Below are positions 33,070 to 41,696 of a stretch of 64,000 bases of DNA, one piece after another. The number at the start of each line of letters is the position of its first letter. Positions within the stretch are counted from its first letter, which is position 1. The position numbers and the translations under genes are program-made. The DNA is taken from NCBI GenBank assembly GCA_021828105.1, contig JAKATG010000029.1, forward strand, positions 23,287 through 87,286, written 5' to 3'. This stretch comes from Taklimakanibacter sp021828105 (GTDB lineage: Bacteria > Pseudomonadota > Alphaproteobacteria > Rhizobiales > Aestuariivirgaceae). The notes under the pieces are model-generated. The model searched no databases. It had not been told where the DNA came from and worked only from the letters and a program-made list of their open reading frames with translations.

Positions 33070-35250
33070 ATGATCGCGCTCAGCCGGCAGTCGCATTACA
33101 TCCTCCTCGCCCTGATCGCCACTGGCCTCGGCTTCGTGGCGCTCCCTTGGTATGGCATCCCTTCAGGTTTCTGGAGCTTCTCCTGGTTGAGCGCTCCTCT
33201 CGAGAGCGCCCATGCGTCGGGCCTGATGCAGGCCATTCTCCATGGTCGCTTCTGGCTCTGGCCTCTGCCGGTCCTGCTGGTCGTCAGCTTGATTGAAATC
33301 CTGCGCAGGGACGGGCCGCGGGCTAAGCTCATCGCCTGGTGCGGTGGTCTCGGATTGGGCGCTTTGCTGCTGCAGGGTTTCGCGATCGGGCTCAAGGGAT
33401 GGAATTTCACCGGCCTCGAAAGCCATTTCGGTCCCGTCGCGCCCCAGATCGGCATGGGTGGCGGCGCTTTCCTGACCGGCACCGGCTTTCTGCTTCTCTT
33501 CTCCGCCGGCCTCGCACTCAAGGGCTTTATGCGCGGGGATGTCTTCCTCGTTTCCTCTATCGCCGTCGTGGTCGCGGCGATCGGCCTCTTCGTCTTTTTC
33601 CCCGTGGCCCTCATCCTCATCGAGGCGGCCTTGTCGGCTGAAGGCGGCTATTCGATCGCAGCATTTGCCGAAAGGCTGTTTTCGGCCGATGTCTGGAATG
33701 TCGCCTGGAACAGCCTCAATCTGGCGATCGCCGTCGGCCTCGCCACCACCTTGCTGGGCCTCGGCTTCGCGCTGCTCCACAAGCGCACGGATTTCCGCGC
33801 CAAGGGCCTTTTACGCCTGTTGGCCATCCTGCCGATCATCACGCCGCCTTTCGTCATCGGTCTCGGCATCATCCTGCTCTTCGGCCGCAACGGCATGGCG
33901 ACATGGCTGATGAGCGAGTTTCTCGGCGTCCCGCCCAGCCGCTGGATCTATGGCTTTTTCGGCCTCCTGCTGGTGCAGACGCTCGCCTTCACGCCCATTG
34001 CCTATCTGGTGCTGATCGGTGTCGTCGAGGGCATAAGTCCGTCCATGGAGGAGGCGGCACAGACCTTGCGCGCAAACCGCTGGCGGACCTTCTCGACAGT
34101 GACCTGGCCGTTGATGCGGCCGGGCCTCGCCAATGCCTTCCTGATCGGTTTCGTCGAAAGCCTCGCCGATTTCGGCAATCCTTTAGTGCTCGGCGGCAAT
34201 TTCGACGTGCTGGCGACCGACATCTTTTTCGCCATCGTCGGATCGCAGAACGATCCGGGCCGCGCTTCCGCCCTCTCCATAGTGCTTCTGTTCCTTACTT
34301 TGTCGGCTTTCGTGCTGCAGCGGCAATGGATCGGCAAGAGGATCTACACGACCATATCGGGCAAGGGCGATTCAGGCGTGCCGGCGCGGCTGCCGGACGG
34401 CCTGCGGCGGCTCATCTATTGGACGACGATGCCCTGGCTTGCCTTCACTATCATCCTCTATGGCATCATACTCATCGGCGGCTTCGTGAAGTCGCTCGGC
34501 ATCGATAACACGCCGACGCTGCAGCATTATATCACCGCTTTCGGTATCGATTGGACCGAGCATGGCCTCATGTGGAGCGGCAGGGCGTGGCCTTCCTTCT
34601 TCACCACGATCGAACTCGCCGCCATCGCAGCACCTTTGACGGCGGCGATCGGGCTGCTCACCGCCTATTTGCTCAACCGCCAGCGCTTCATCGGCCAGTC
34701 GGCTTTCGAATTCATCACCATGCTGAGCTTCGCCATTCCGGGCACGGTGATCGGCGTCAGCTACATTCTCGCCTTCAATGTGCCGCCGATCGAGCTCACC
34801 GGGACCGGCCTGATCCTCGTCATCTGCTTCGTCTTCCGCAACATGCCGGTGTCGATCAGGGCAGGGCTCGCCGCCATGGCGCAGATCGACAAGAGCCTCG
34901 ATGAGTGCTCGCTGATGCTGCGCCATGGCAGCTTAGCCACGATCCGGCGCGTGGTGCTGCCGCTTCTGCGCCCCGCCATCGTCGCCTCGCTCGTCTATGC
35001 TTTCGTGCGCGCCATCACCTCGGTCAGTGCCGTCATCTTCCTGGTCAGCGCCCAGTACAATCTCGCCACCGCTTATATTGTGGGGCGTGTCGAGGTCTCG
35101 GATTTCGGCGTCGCCATCGCCTATAGCTCGGTGCTGATCCTGTTCATGCTGCTGACGATCGGGCTGATCCAACTGGGAGTCGGCGAGCAGCGCCGCGCGG
35201 GGCGACGCATGGCGCCGGCGGCTCTCGGAATAGGAAGGGGGACGACATGA
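33070..35250 (+). CDS. Fused ferric-type ABC transporter permease with extra N-terminal spans
   Basis: A 726-residue inner-membrane protein with two complete permease domains in one chain. The two EAA-type loops that contact the ATPase are visible as MEEAAQTLRANRWRTFSTV (about 335) and LDECSLMLRHGSLATIRRV (about 620). Typical FbpB-type proteins are about 500-560 residues; the surplus is an N-terminal region of about 170 residues with several extra hydrophobic spans. The ATG at 33070 is used, but an in-frame TTG at 33061 is equally possible, since neither has a clear ribosome binding site. The stop overlaps the ATPase start as ATGA. Confidence 0.85.
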   Translation: MIALSRQSHYILLALIATGLGFVALPWYGIPSGFWSFSWLSAPLESAHASGLMQAILHGRFWLWPLPVLLVVSLIEILRRDGPRAKLIAWCGGLGLGALLLQGFAIGLKGWNFTGLESHFGPVAPQIGMGGGAFLTGTGFLLLFSAGLALKGFMRGDVFLVSSIAVVVAAIGLFVFFPVALILIEAALSAEGGYSIAAFAERLFSADVWNVAWNSLNLAIAVGLATTLLGLGFALLHKRTDFRAKGLLRLLAILPIITPPFVIGLGIILLFGRNGMATWLMSEFLGVPPSRWIYGFFGLLLVQTLAFTPIAYLVLIGVVEGISPSMEEAAQTLRANRWRTFSTVTWPLMRPGLANAFLIGFVESLADFGNPLVLGGNFDVLATDIFFAIVGSQNDPGRASALSIVLLFLTLSAFVLQRQWIGKRIYTTISGKGDSGVPARLPDGLRRLIYWTTMPWLAFTIILYGIILIGGFVKSLGIDNTPTLQHYITAFGIDWTEHGLMWSGRAWPSFFTTIELAAIAAPLTAAIGLLTAYLLNRQRFIGQSAFEFITMLSFAIPGTVIGVSYILAFNVPPIELTGTGLILVICFVFRNMPVSIRAGLAAMAQIDKSLDECSLMLRHGSLATIRRVVLPLLRPAIVASLVYAFVRAITSVSAVIFLVSAQYNLATAYIVGRVEVSDFGVAIAYSSVLILFMLLTIGLIQLGVGEQRRAGRRMAPAALGIGRGTT

Positions 35251-36314
35251 GCATCGAAGGCCGCTCGGCGGCGGTCAGGCTCCAATCCGTGAGCAAGGCG
35301 TTCGGCGCCGTGACGGCGGTCGCTGATATCGATCTTGTCATCGAGCCGGGCACGCTGGTGACGCTGCTCGGGCCCTCGGGCTGCGGCAAGACGACGACCT
35401 TGCGCATGATCGCCGGCCTCGAAATGCCGAGCGCCGGCAAAGTCCTCATCGGCGACAAGGACGTGACCTTGCTGCCGCCCAATGAACGCGATGTCAGCAT
35501 GGTGTTCCAGTCCTATGCGCTCTTCCCGCATATGACGGTGATGGAGAACGTCTCTTACGGCCTCAGCCAGTCGAACCTGTCGCGCGCCGCGCAGCGCGCC
35601 AAGGCGCAGGAAGGCCTCGCCCTCGTCGGCCTCAGCGGTTATGACGACCGTTTGCCGTCCGAGCTCTCGGGTGGCCAGCAGCAGCGCGTCGCCGTGGCAC
35701 GCGCGCTCGTGCTCGAGCCGCAGGTTCTCCTCTTCGACGAGCCCCTGTCCAATCTCGACGCCAAGCTACGCCGCAAGATGCGCGAGGATATTCGCGAGAT
35801 CCAGCTCAAGCTCGGCCTCACCTCGGTCTATGTGACTCATGATCAGGAAGAAGCGCTTGCCGTTTCCGACAGAATTGTCGTGATGAACAAGGGACGGATC
35901 GCGCAAGCGGGCACGCCGGCCGATCTTTATGAGCGGCCGGCCGACGCCTTCGTCGCCGATTTCATCGGCAGCGCCAATCTCGTCCCCGGCGAGATATTGG
36001 CACGCGACAAAAAGAAGAGGACGGTGACGGTCGGCCTCGGCAACTCGAAGCTGGTTCTGTCGGACAATGGCGTGGAAGGCGACAAGGTGTTCCTGGTCAT
36101 CCGGCCAAGCGGCGTGACGCTCGATGGGAAAGAGGGCGATCTTCCGGCACGGGTTGAGCGCGCCACCTATTTGGGATCGCATTGGGAATATACGATAGAT
36201 CTCGCCGGGCAGCCGCTCTTCGTCACTCAGCCGATCGGCAAGCAATTTGCCGCCGGTGATCGCATCCATATCGACCTGGATACCGGCCAACTCGCGATGG
36301 TTGCCCGCCAGTGA
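35247..36314 (+). CDS. Ferric-type ABC transporter ATP-binding protein
   Basis: A 355-residue ATPase of the CUT1/ferric family. Walker A is GPSGCGKTT (about 37-45), the signature is LSGGQQQRVAVARALV (about 138), Walker B is LLFDEPLSNLD and the H-loop is VYVTHDQEEALAVSD. The C-terminal ~120 residues form a TOBE-type regulatory domain (VFLVIRPSGVTL). It overlaps the permease by ATGA and completes the transporter. It is described as ferric-type because of the companion binding protein; the ATPase alone would not distinguish the substrate. Confidence 0.9.
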   Translation: MSIEGRSAAVRLQSVSKAFGAVTAVADIDLVIEPGTLVTLLGPSGCGKTTTLRMIAGLEMPSAGKVLIGDKDVTLLPPNERDVSMVFQSYALFPHMTVMENVSYGLSQSNLSRAAQRAKAQEGLALVGLSGYDDRLPSELSGGQQQRVAVARALVLEPQVLLFDEPLSNLDAKLRRKMREDIREIQLKLGLTSVYVTHDQEEALAVSDRIVVMNKGRIAQAGTPADLYERPADAFVADFIGSANLVPGEILARDKKKRTVTVGLGNSKLVLSDNGVEGDKVFLVIRPSGVTLDGKEGDLPARVERATYLGSHWEYTIDLAGQPLFVTQPIGKQFAAGDRIHIDLDTGQLAMVARQ

Positions 36315-36349
36315 TGGCGGATCTGCCCTCGCTTCAGTAGACTGGAGTC

Positions 36350-36934
36350 ATGATCATCCATCTCAATGGCTGGCCAGGCGTGGGCAAGAAGACCATCGGC
36401 CAGATCGTGGCGTCGAGGCTCGGCGCCCGTTTCGTCCACAATCACCTTCTGCATGATGTGGCGATCGCCTGCCATGGATTGACCGACCCCGCGCGCTGGA
36501 CGCTCTATGAGCAGCTACGTCGGGCAGCCTATGCAGCTTTGCGCGCGCGGCCGCGTGATGAGGTCTTCGTGATGACCAACGCGCTCTGCACGAATTCGGA
36601 TCGTGAACGCGGGGCCTGGAATCATGTGGTCGACCTGGCCGTCGACCGTAAGGTTCCGCTCATTCCCATTGTCCTGGAGGCGGCGTTCGCGGAAAATGCG
36701 CGGCGACTGCAGGACAGTCAGCGTACCGGCCGCAAGATGACCGATCCCCGCCTGCTTCAAGAGTTCATGGCGGCCGATACCATACAGAAGCCGGACATGA
36801 CGGAGTTACTCGTGCTCGATGTGACGAGGCTCTTGCCGGATGAGGCAGCAGAGACGATCTTGCAACATATTTCCGCTTTGACGGCTGAAGGCAAGCTCCG
36901 CACGGCAACGCCCACCGCCTCCCGGTTGCGGTAG
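36350..36934 (+). CDS. Small P-loop AAA/kinase-like protein
   Basis: A 194-residue protein with an N-terminal P-loop, HLNGWPGVGKKTIGQIVASR (about 4-23), in the form common to small kinases and shikimate- or gluconate-kinase-like proteins. A central DEVFVMTNALC segment could be the Walker B-like strand, and RTGRKMTDPRLLQEF resembles a lid region. Chloramphenicol-phosphotransferase-like and other small kinases share this layout, but I cannot name a substrate. The gene stands alone, 35 bases after the ABC ATPase, and ends 1 base before the convergent ade1 gene. Confidence 0.7.
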   Translation: MIIHLNGWPGVGKKTIGQIVASRLGARFVHNHLLHDVAIACHGLTDPARWTLYEQLRRAAYAALRARPRDEVFVMTNALCTNSDRERGAWNHVVDLAVDRKVPLIPIVLEAAFAENARRLQDSQRTGRKMTDPRLLQEFMAADTIQKPDMTELLVLDVTRLLPDEAAETILQHISALTAEGKLRTATPTASRLR

Positions 36935-36935
36935 C

Positions 36936-38723
36936 TCAGGCAAAGAGTTCCGTCTTCTCGAAACGGGTCACGTCGATGAGCCCGACATCGGAAATACGCA
37001 ATTCCGGGATCACCACCAGCGCCAGGAGCGAATGCTGCATATAGGCGTTGTTGAGGCTGCAGCCGCAGGCCTTCATCGCCTCGACCATCTTACCGGCCTT
37101 CTGGGCGACGATCTCGGCGCGCTCGTCCGACATGAGGCCGGCGATCGGCAGTTCGACCAGCGCCAGGACCTTGCCCCGGCTCACCACCACGATGCCGCCG
37201 CCGACCTCGCCGAGCTTGTTAGCGGCGATCGCCATGTCCTCCTTGTTGGTGCCGACCACGATCATATGATGGCTGTCATGGGCGACCGTGCTCGCCACCG
37301 CGCAATCGGTCGTGTAGCCGAAGCCCGAGACGAAGCCGTTGGTCACCTGCCCGGTGGCGCGGTGGCGCTCGACCAGGGCGATCTGGCAGACATCCTGCTC
37401 GCGATCCATCAAGGCGAGGCCCTGGCTCACCTTGAGCTCGCGCTCCAGCGCCTTGGTCGGCGCCTGGTTCTCGATGACGCCGATGACCCGCGCCTTGACC
37501 TGATTGGCGCCCTTGGGCGCTGCGATGTCGAAATCCTTCGCCGCAAGCTTGCGGCCCATCTTCACCGTGTCGCGGGCACTCTTGGGGTAGGGATAGGCCT
37601 TGATGTCGGCGGTGAGCTTGCCGTCCTCGGCGAGCACCTGGCCATGGGCGATGACCATCTCGATGGGAAGCGTCATCAGGTCGGAGGTCAGGACGAGGTC
37701 AGCCCGCCGCCCAGGCGTGATCGAGCCCAATTCGCGCTCGAGGCCGAAATGCTGGGCGGTGTTGATCGTCGCCATCTGGATGGCGGTGATGGGCTTGAGC
37801 CCTTGCGCGATGGCATGGCGCACCACGCGGTTCATATGGCCGTCATTGACCAGCGTGCCGGAATGGCTGTCATCGGTGCACAGCACGAAATTGCGCGGAT
37901 CGATGCCGCGCTCGGTGACGGCCTTGATCTGGGCGGCGACATCATACCAGGCCGAGCCCAGCCGCAGCATCGCGCGCATGCCCTGGCGGACGCGCGCGAT
38001 CGCATCCTCGATGCGGGTGCCCTCATGGTCATCGGCGGGACCGCCCGCGACATAGGCGTGGAAGGGGAGGCCGAGATCGGGCGAGGCATAATGGCCGCCG
38101 ACCGTCTTATGCGCCGCCTGCGTCGCCGCGATCTCACCCAGCATTTTCTCGTCCTTGAAGGTGACGCCCGGAAAATTCATCATTTCCCCGAGCCCGATGA
38201 TATTGGGCCAGGCCATCGCTTCCTTCACCTCGGCGACACCGAGAGAGGCGCCGGCATTTTCGAGACCAGGCGCGCTCGGGACACAGCTCGGCATCTGCAC
38301 CAGCACATTGATGGGGAGGCTCGCGGCCTCGTCATGCATCAGCTTGACACCGGGCAGGCCCAGCACATTGGCGATCTCATGCGGATCGATGAACATCGTC
38401 GTCGTGCCATGCGGGATGACGGCACGCGCGAATTCGGTCACCGTCACCATGCCGCTTTCGACATGCATATGCCCGTCGCAGAGCCCCGGCACGAGATAGC
38501 GGCCATTGGCCTCGATGACCTTCGTCTTGGGGCCGACCGCGTGAGAGGCGTCAGGTCCGACATAGGCGAAGCGGCCGGCGATGATGGCGATATCGGTATC
38601 AGGGATGATCTCGCCCGAATGCACATTCACCCAGCGGCCTTTGCGGATCACGGTGTCGGCCGGCGTTCGTCCCATGGCGACGTCGATGAGCTGCGGCGCC
38701 GACTCGAACCAGGTCTTGGGCAT
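36936..38723 (-). CDS. ade: Adenine deaminase
   Basis: A 595-residue amidohydrolase that converts adenine to hypoxanthine. The canonical Ade motifs are present: GLCDGHMHVESGMVT (metal site, about 81-95), FIDPHEIANVLGLPG (about 111-125), LCTDDSHSGTLVNDGH (about 286-301) and, in the C-terminal domain, VAHDSHHMIVVGTN. AGGAGA lies 8 bases before the ATG. It follows the LysR gene by 12 bases on the same strand, so the two are probably one operon. A second, divergent Ade paralogue lies on the other side of that regulator. The product hypoxanthine would feed XdhABC. Confidence 0.93.
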   Translation of the reverse strand: MPKTWFESAPQLIDVAMGRTPADTVIRKGRWVNVHSGEIIPDTDIAIIAGRFAYVGPDASHAVGPKTKVIEANGRYLVPGLCDGHMHVESGMVTVTEFARAVIPHGTTTMFIDPHEIANVLGLPGVKLMHDEAASLPINVLVQMPSCVPSAPGLENAGASLGVAEVKEAMAWPNIIGLGEMMNFPGVTFKDEKMLGEIAATQAAHKTVGGHYASPDLGLPFHAYVAGGPADDHEGTRIEDAIARVRQGMRAMLRLGSAWYDVAAQIKAVTERGIDPRNFVLCTDDSHSGTLVNDGHMNRVVRHAIAQGLKPITAIQMATINTAQHFGLERELGSITPGRRADLVLTSDLMTLPIEMVIAHGQVLAEDGKLTADIKAYPYPKSARDTVKMGRKLAAKDFDIAAPKGANQVKARVIGVIENQAPTKALERELKVSQGLALMDREQDVCQIALVERHRATGQVTNGFVSGFGYTTDCAVASTVAHDSHHMIVVGTNKEDMAIAANKLGEVGGGIVVVSRGKVLALVELPIAGLMSDERAEIVAQKAGKMVEAMKACGCSLNNAYMQHSLLALVVIPELRISDVGLIDVTRFEKTELFA

Positions 38724-38735
38724 TAGGCTGTTCTC

Positions 38736-39692
38736 CTATTGAGAGCGGCGTGGCGGTGTGCTCACCACCTCGACGCAATAGCGCGGCACATAATGCTGCG
38801 CCCGTTGTTTGTAGAAATCGACACAGAAGGACTGGAAGGCGGCGAATTTGCGCGACACATAGCGCCTTCGCGGATAGAGCAGGTTGACCGAGACTTCGGG
38901 CGAGCGCCACTGTGGCAGCACCGGCATGAGATGGCCAGTGGCGCATTCGATCTCGGTGAAGAAATCGGGGAGGTAGGCGAGGCCTTCGCCCGCCACCGCG
39001 AAATATTTGATCATCCAATAATCATTGGCGACGCAGCTTGCCGGCGGCAGCACGTCGAGCGTTTCCTCGAGCCGCTTCAAGTGCCAGGATTGAAGGCCTG
39101 TCGGCGTGCGGAAGGCGATGCCGCGATGATCGTGAAGCTCGGCCGGCGCCTCGGGCTGGCCATGCTTCTCGATATAGGTGGGGCTCGCATAGAGGCCGAA
39201 GGAAGCACCGGTAAGGCGGCGCGCAATGTAGTCGACATTGGAGGGCTCGCCCCAATAGAAGATGCCGTCGAAGGCCTGCTGGCGCTCGGGCGCGAAGAGA
39301 TAGCCGGATGAGAGGAAGATCACGTCGATCTTCACCTGGGGAAATCGCTGGCGGAAGGCGAAGAGCAGTTCCGAGGTGAAGGACGTGCCGAACTCGCCGG
39401 TCGAGCCGATGGTGAGCGTGCCGGCGATCTCCTGGCGCATGGCCGCGATCGCCGCCTCCGCGCCATCGCAGCTCGCCTGGATGCGGTGGGCATGGTCGAG
39501 GAACTCGGCCCCGGCATCGGTCAGGAACATGTCGCGGCCCTCGCGCACGAACAGCGCTACGCCGAGCCTGTCCTCGAGCTGGCGGATTTTGTGGGAGAGC
39601 GTCGATTTCGGCAGGCCATGCAGCTTGGCCGCGTTGGACAGCGAGCGCGCATCGGCGACTTTGATGAAATAATCGATGGCCTCGAGATCCAT
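38736..39692 (-). CDS. LysR-family regulator between two adenine-deaminase genes
   Basis: A 318-residue LysR protein. The start at 39692 (MDLEAIDYFIKVADARS) is the usual family start; an upstream in-frame ATG at 39761 would add 23 residues unlike the family and would cover the operator-like repeats. The helix-turn-helix is seen as LSNAAKLHGLPKSTLSHKIR then QLEDRLGVALFVREG. The effector domain starts near GTLTIGSTGEFG. It is probably co-transcribed with ade and divergent from the second Ade gene. Repeats containing TGTCCAAAAT lie directly upstream and are a good candidate binding site. The effector is unknown; a purine is likely from context. Confidence 0.88.
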   Translation of the reverse strand: MDLEAIDYFIKVADARSLSNAAKLHGLPKSTLSHKIRQLEDRLGVALFVREGRDMFLTDAGAEFLDHAHRIQASCDGAEAAIAAMRQEIAGTLTIGSTGEFGTSFTSELLFAFRQRFPQVKIDVIFLSSGYLFAPERQQAFDGIFYWGEPSNVDYIARRLTGASFGLYASPTYIEKHGQPEAPAELHDHRGIAFRTPTGLQSWHLKRLEETLDVLPPASCVANDYWMIKYFAVAGEGLAYLPDFFTEIECATGHLMPVLPQWRSPEVSVNLLYPRRRYVSRKFAAFQSFCVDFYKQRAQHYVPRYCVEVVSTPPRRSQ

Positions 39693-39696
39693 GGTC

Positions 39697-39728
39697 TGTC
39701 CAAAATATTGGACGAAATGTCCAAAATT
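39697..39728. promoter_or_regulatory. Candidate LysR operator between divergent lysR and ade2 genes
   Basis: The 10-base sequence TGTCCAAAAT occurs twice as a direct repeat (starting at 39697 and 39718), 21 bases apart, or two helical turns. The first copy is also half of the inverted repeat GTCCAA/TTGGAC (39698-39713). It lies immediately upstream of the LysR start and about 180-210 bases upstream of the divergent ade2 start. The arrangement fits a recognition site plus an activation half-site of a LysR regulator. Binding itself is inferred. Confidence 0.55.
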
Positions 39729-39802
39729 AACAGGCAATTCGCCAATTGCGTGGACGAGCATAATACGGGAAAGTCGTCTGAGCTTTCAATAACGATAGAA
39801 CA

Positions 39803-39892
39803 GCCCTCCTTCGCTAAAGCTTCGGAGGGCTCCTGCTTCGCGGGGAGGAAGTCTGCCAATCCTGCGAAGCGCCGGACGGCGCGAAGCAGGAG
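39803..39892. repeat. Compound palindromic repeat element upstream of ade2
   Basis: Two nested inverted repeats. GCCCTCC (39803-39809) pairs with GGAGGGC (39824-39830), and CTCCTGCTTCGCG (39830-39842) pairs perfectly over 13 bp with CGCGAAGCAGGAG (39880-39892). The composition and the TTCGCTAAAGCTTCGGAG core are like short dispersed palindromic repeats of Hyphomicrobiales genomes. No second copy was noticed in this window. The element lies in the probable 5' leader of ade2 and ends 4 bases before its Shine-Dalgarno sequence. Confidence 0.65.
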
Positions 39893-39908
39893 GGAAAAGG
39901 AGCCGATT

Positions 39909-41678
39909 TTGCCCGATATCCGCGATTACATCCGCGCCGGCCGTGCCGAGCTCAAGGCGACGGTAATCATCAAAGGCGGCCAGCTCGTCAATGTGGCGTC
40001 GGAGGAGATCTATCCGGCCGATATCGCCATTTATCATGACCGCGTCGTGGCCATGGGCGATGTGAAGATCTATGAGGGCAAGGATACGGAGATCATCGAC
40101 GCCACGGGCTATCATCTCTGTCCGGGCATGATCGACGGCCATCTCCATGTCGAATGCTCGAAAATGTCGATCACCAGCTTCGCCAAGGCGGTGGTGCCCT
40201 TAGGCACGACGGCGATCGTCTCGGGCCTCGACCAGATCCTGGTCTCGGCAGGCGTCGCCGGCGCACGCGAATTCCTCGACGAGGCGGAGAGAAGCCCGCT
40301 CAAGGTCTTCTGGGGCGCTCCTTGCAAGACGCCCTATACGCTGCCCGTCTCCAATGTCGGGCACTATTTCGGCCCCGACGATCATCGCGCCACCCATCAT
40401 TGGCCCGAATGCGTCGGCATCTGGGAGACGGTGCGCGAATTCATCCAGGAAATGGACGACAACGTGCTGGAGGCTCTGGCCATTGCCGAGAAGAGCCGCC
40501 TGCCGGTGCTCGGCTGCTCGCCCATGGCGCGGGGCCAGAAGCTCAACTCCTATCTGCAGAGCGGCGTCAGGGCGGATCACGAAAGCTACACCGCCGATGA
40601 GATGCTGGAGAAATTGCGCAACGGCATGAATGTGGTGATCCGCGAATCCTCGATCTCGCATTTCCTCACCGAGAATCTGCGCATCGTCACCGAGATGGGC
40701 ATCACCGCGACGCGGCGCATCTCCTTCTGCACCGACGATGTCGTGGCGAGCGACATCCTGAAGCGCGGCCATCTCGACAATATGGTGCGCATGGCGATCA
40801 AAATGGGCATCAAGCCTTTGACCGCGATCCAGATGGCGACCATCAACGGCGCCGAAGCCTTGCGCATCGATCACAAGGTCGGGCTGATCGCGCCCGGCCG
40901 CAGCGCCGATATCCTGTTCGTCAAGGATTTGAACGATTTCCATGTCGACCGCGTGGTGGCCAAGGGGAAGCTCGTGGCCGAGAAGGGCAAGCTCACTGTG
41001 GCGCTGACGCCACCCACGCGCAGCGACACGCTGATGCGCACCTTCAAGGTCGACCCCGTGAAGCCTGAAGAGCTCATGGTGCGCGGCAAGGGCAAGGGCG
41101 AGAAGGCCAAGGTCCTCGCCATGGCGGTCTCGCCCGACCAGATCTTCGTGCGCAAGCGCCGCGACGTGACGCTTCAGGCCAGGGACGGCATTATTTTGGC
41201 CGACCCGAAGCTTGATGTGCAATATGTGACCGTGGTCGAACGCTATGGCCGCACGCGAAACCGGCCTGTTGCCTTCGTCGCGGGTTTCGGCCTCGAAACC
41301 GGGGCGCTCGCCACCTCGACGGCGCCCGACGACAATAATATCGTCTGCGTCGGAACCAATGCTGAGGACATGGCCGTCGCCATCAACCATATCATCGCCC
41401 ATAATGGCGGCCAGGCCGTGGTCAAGGACGGCAAGGTCACCGCGTTCCTCGAATTGCCGATCGGCGGCATCGTCTCCGATCTCGCTCCGGAGGAGATGGC
41501 GAAGCAGGAGGCGGCCCTCGATGACGCCGCCCGTGCGCTCGGCTGCAGACTGCCCTGGCCTTTCATGTATATGTTCGTTCTGCAGATCACCGCCATTCCG
41601 GACTATGCGATCACCGATCTCGGCGCTATCGATTGTATCGACCTGAAGGTCGTCGATCCGGTCCTGGCGCCGTTCTAG
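39909..41678 (+). CDS. Adenine-deaminase-family amidohydrolase, divergent paralogue (Ade2)
   Basis: A 589-residue Ade homologue. I use the TTG at 39909 because AAGGAG lies exactly 6 bases upstream; the open frame continues further upstream only through the palindromic repeat and the regulator gene. The first metal motif is kept (GMIDGHLHVECSKMSITSF), as are ADHESYT and SFCTDDVV. The DPHEI motif of true Ade is replaced by SGLDQILVSAG, and HDSHH in the C-terminal domain is replaced by PDDNNIVCVGTN. Family proteins deaminate adenine, but these changes suggest a different substrate or activity. It reads directly into a BMP-type transporter (18-base gap), so it probably acts on what that system imports. 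Confidence 0.82.
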   Translation: MPDIRDYIRAGRAELKATVIIKGGQLVNVASEEIYPADIAIYHDRVVAMGDVKIYEGKDTEIIDATGYHLCPGMIDGHLHVECSKMSITSFAKAVVPLGTTAIVSGLDQILVSAGVAGAREFLDEAERSPLKVFWGAPCKTPYTLPVSNVGHYFGPDDHRATHHWPECVGIWETVREFIQEMDDNVLEALAIAEKSRLPVLGCSPMARGQKLNSYLQSGVRADHESYTADEMLEKLRNGMNVVIRESSISHFLTENLRIVTEMGITATRRISFCTDDVVASDILKRGHLDNMVRMAIKMGIKPLTAIQMATINGAEALRIDHKVGLIAPGRSADILFVKDLNDFHVDRVVAKGKLVAEKGKLTVALTPPTRSDTLMRTFKVDPVKPEELMVRGKGKGEKAKVLAMAVSPDQIFVRKRRDVTLQARDGIILADPKLDVQYVTVVERYGRTRNRPVAFVAGFGLETGALATSTAPDDNNIVCVGTNAEDMAVAINHIIAHNGGQAVVKDGKVTAFLELPIGGIVSDLAPEEMAKQEAALDDAARALGCRLPWPFMYMFVLQITAIPDYAITDLGAIDCIDLKVVDPVLAPF

Positions 41679-41696
41679 GCAACAAGGGAGGTAAGA

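Noticed and set aside
37032..38726. Long open frame on the + strand opposite ade
   Set aside because: Antisense shadow with His/Asp/Arg-rich low-complexity composition; ade on the other strand has all family motifs.
39486..39908. Extension of the second Ade protein upstream to an ATG at 39486
   Set aside because: The added 141 residues run antisense through the LysR gene and then through the palindromic repeat; the TTG at 39909 has an ideal AAGGAG and starts at the family boundary.
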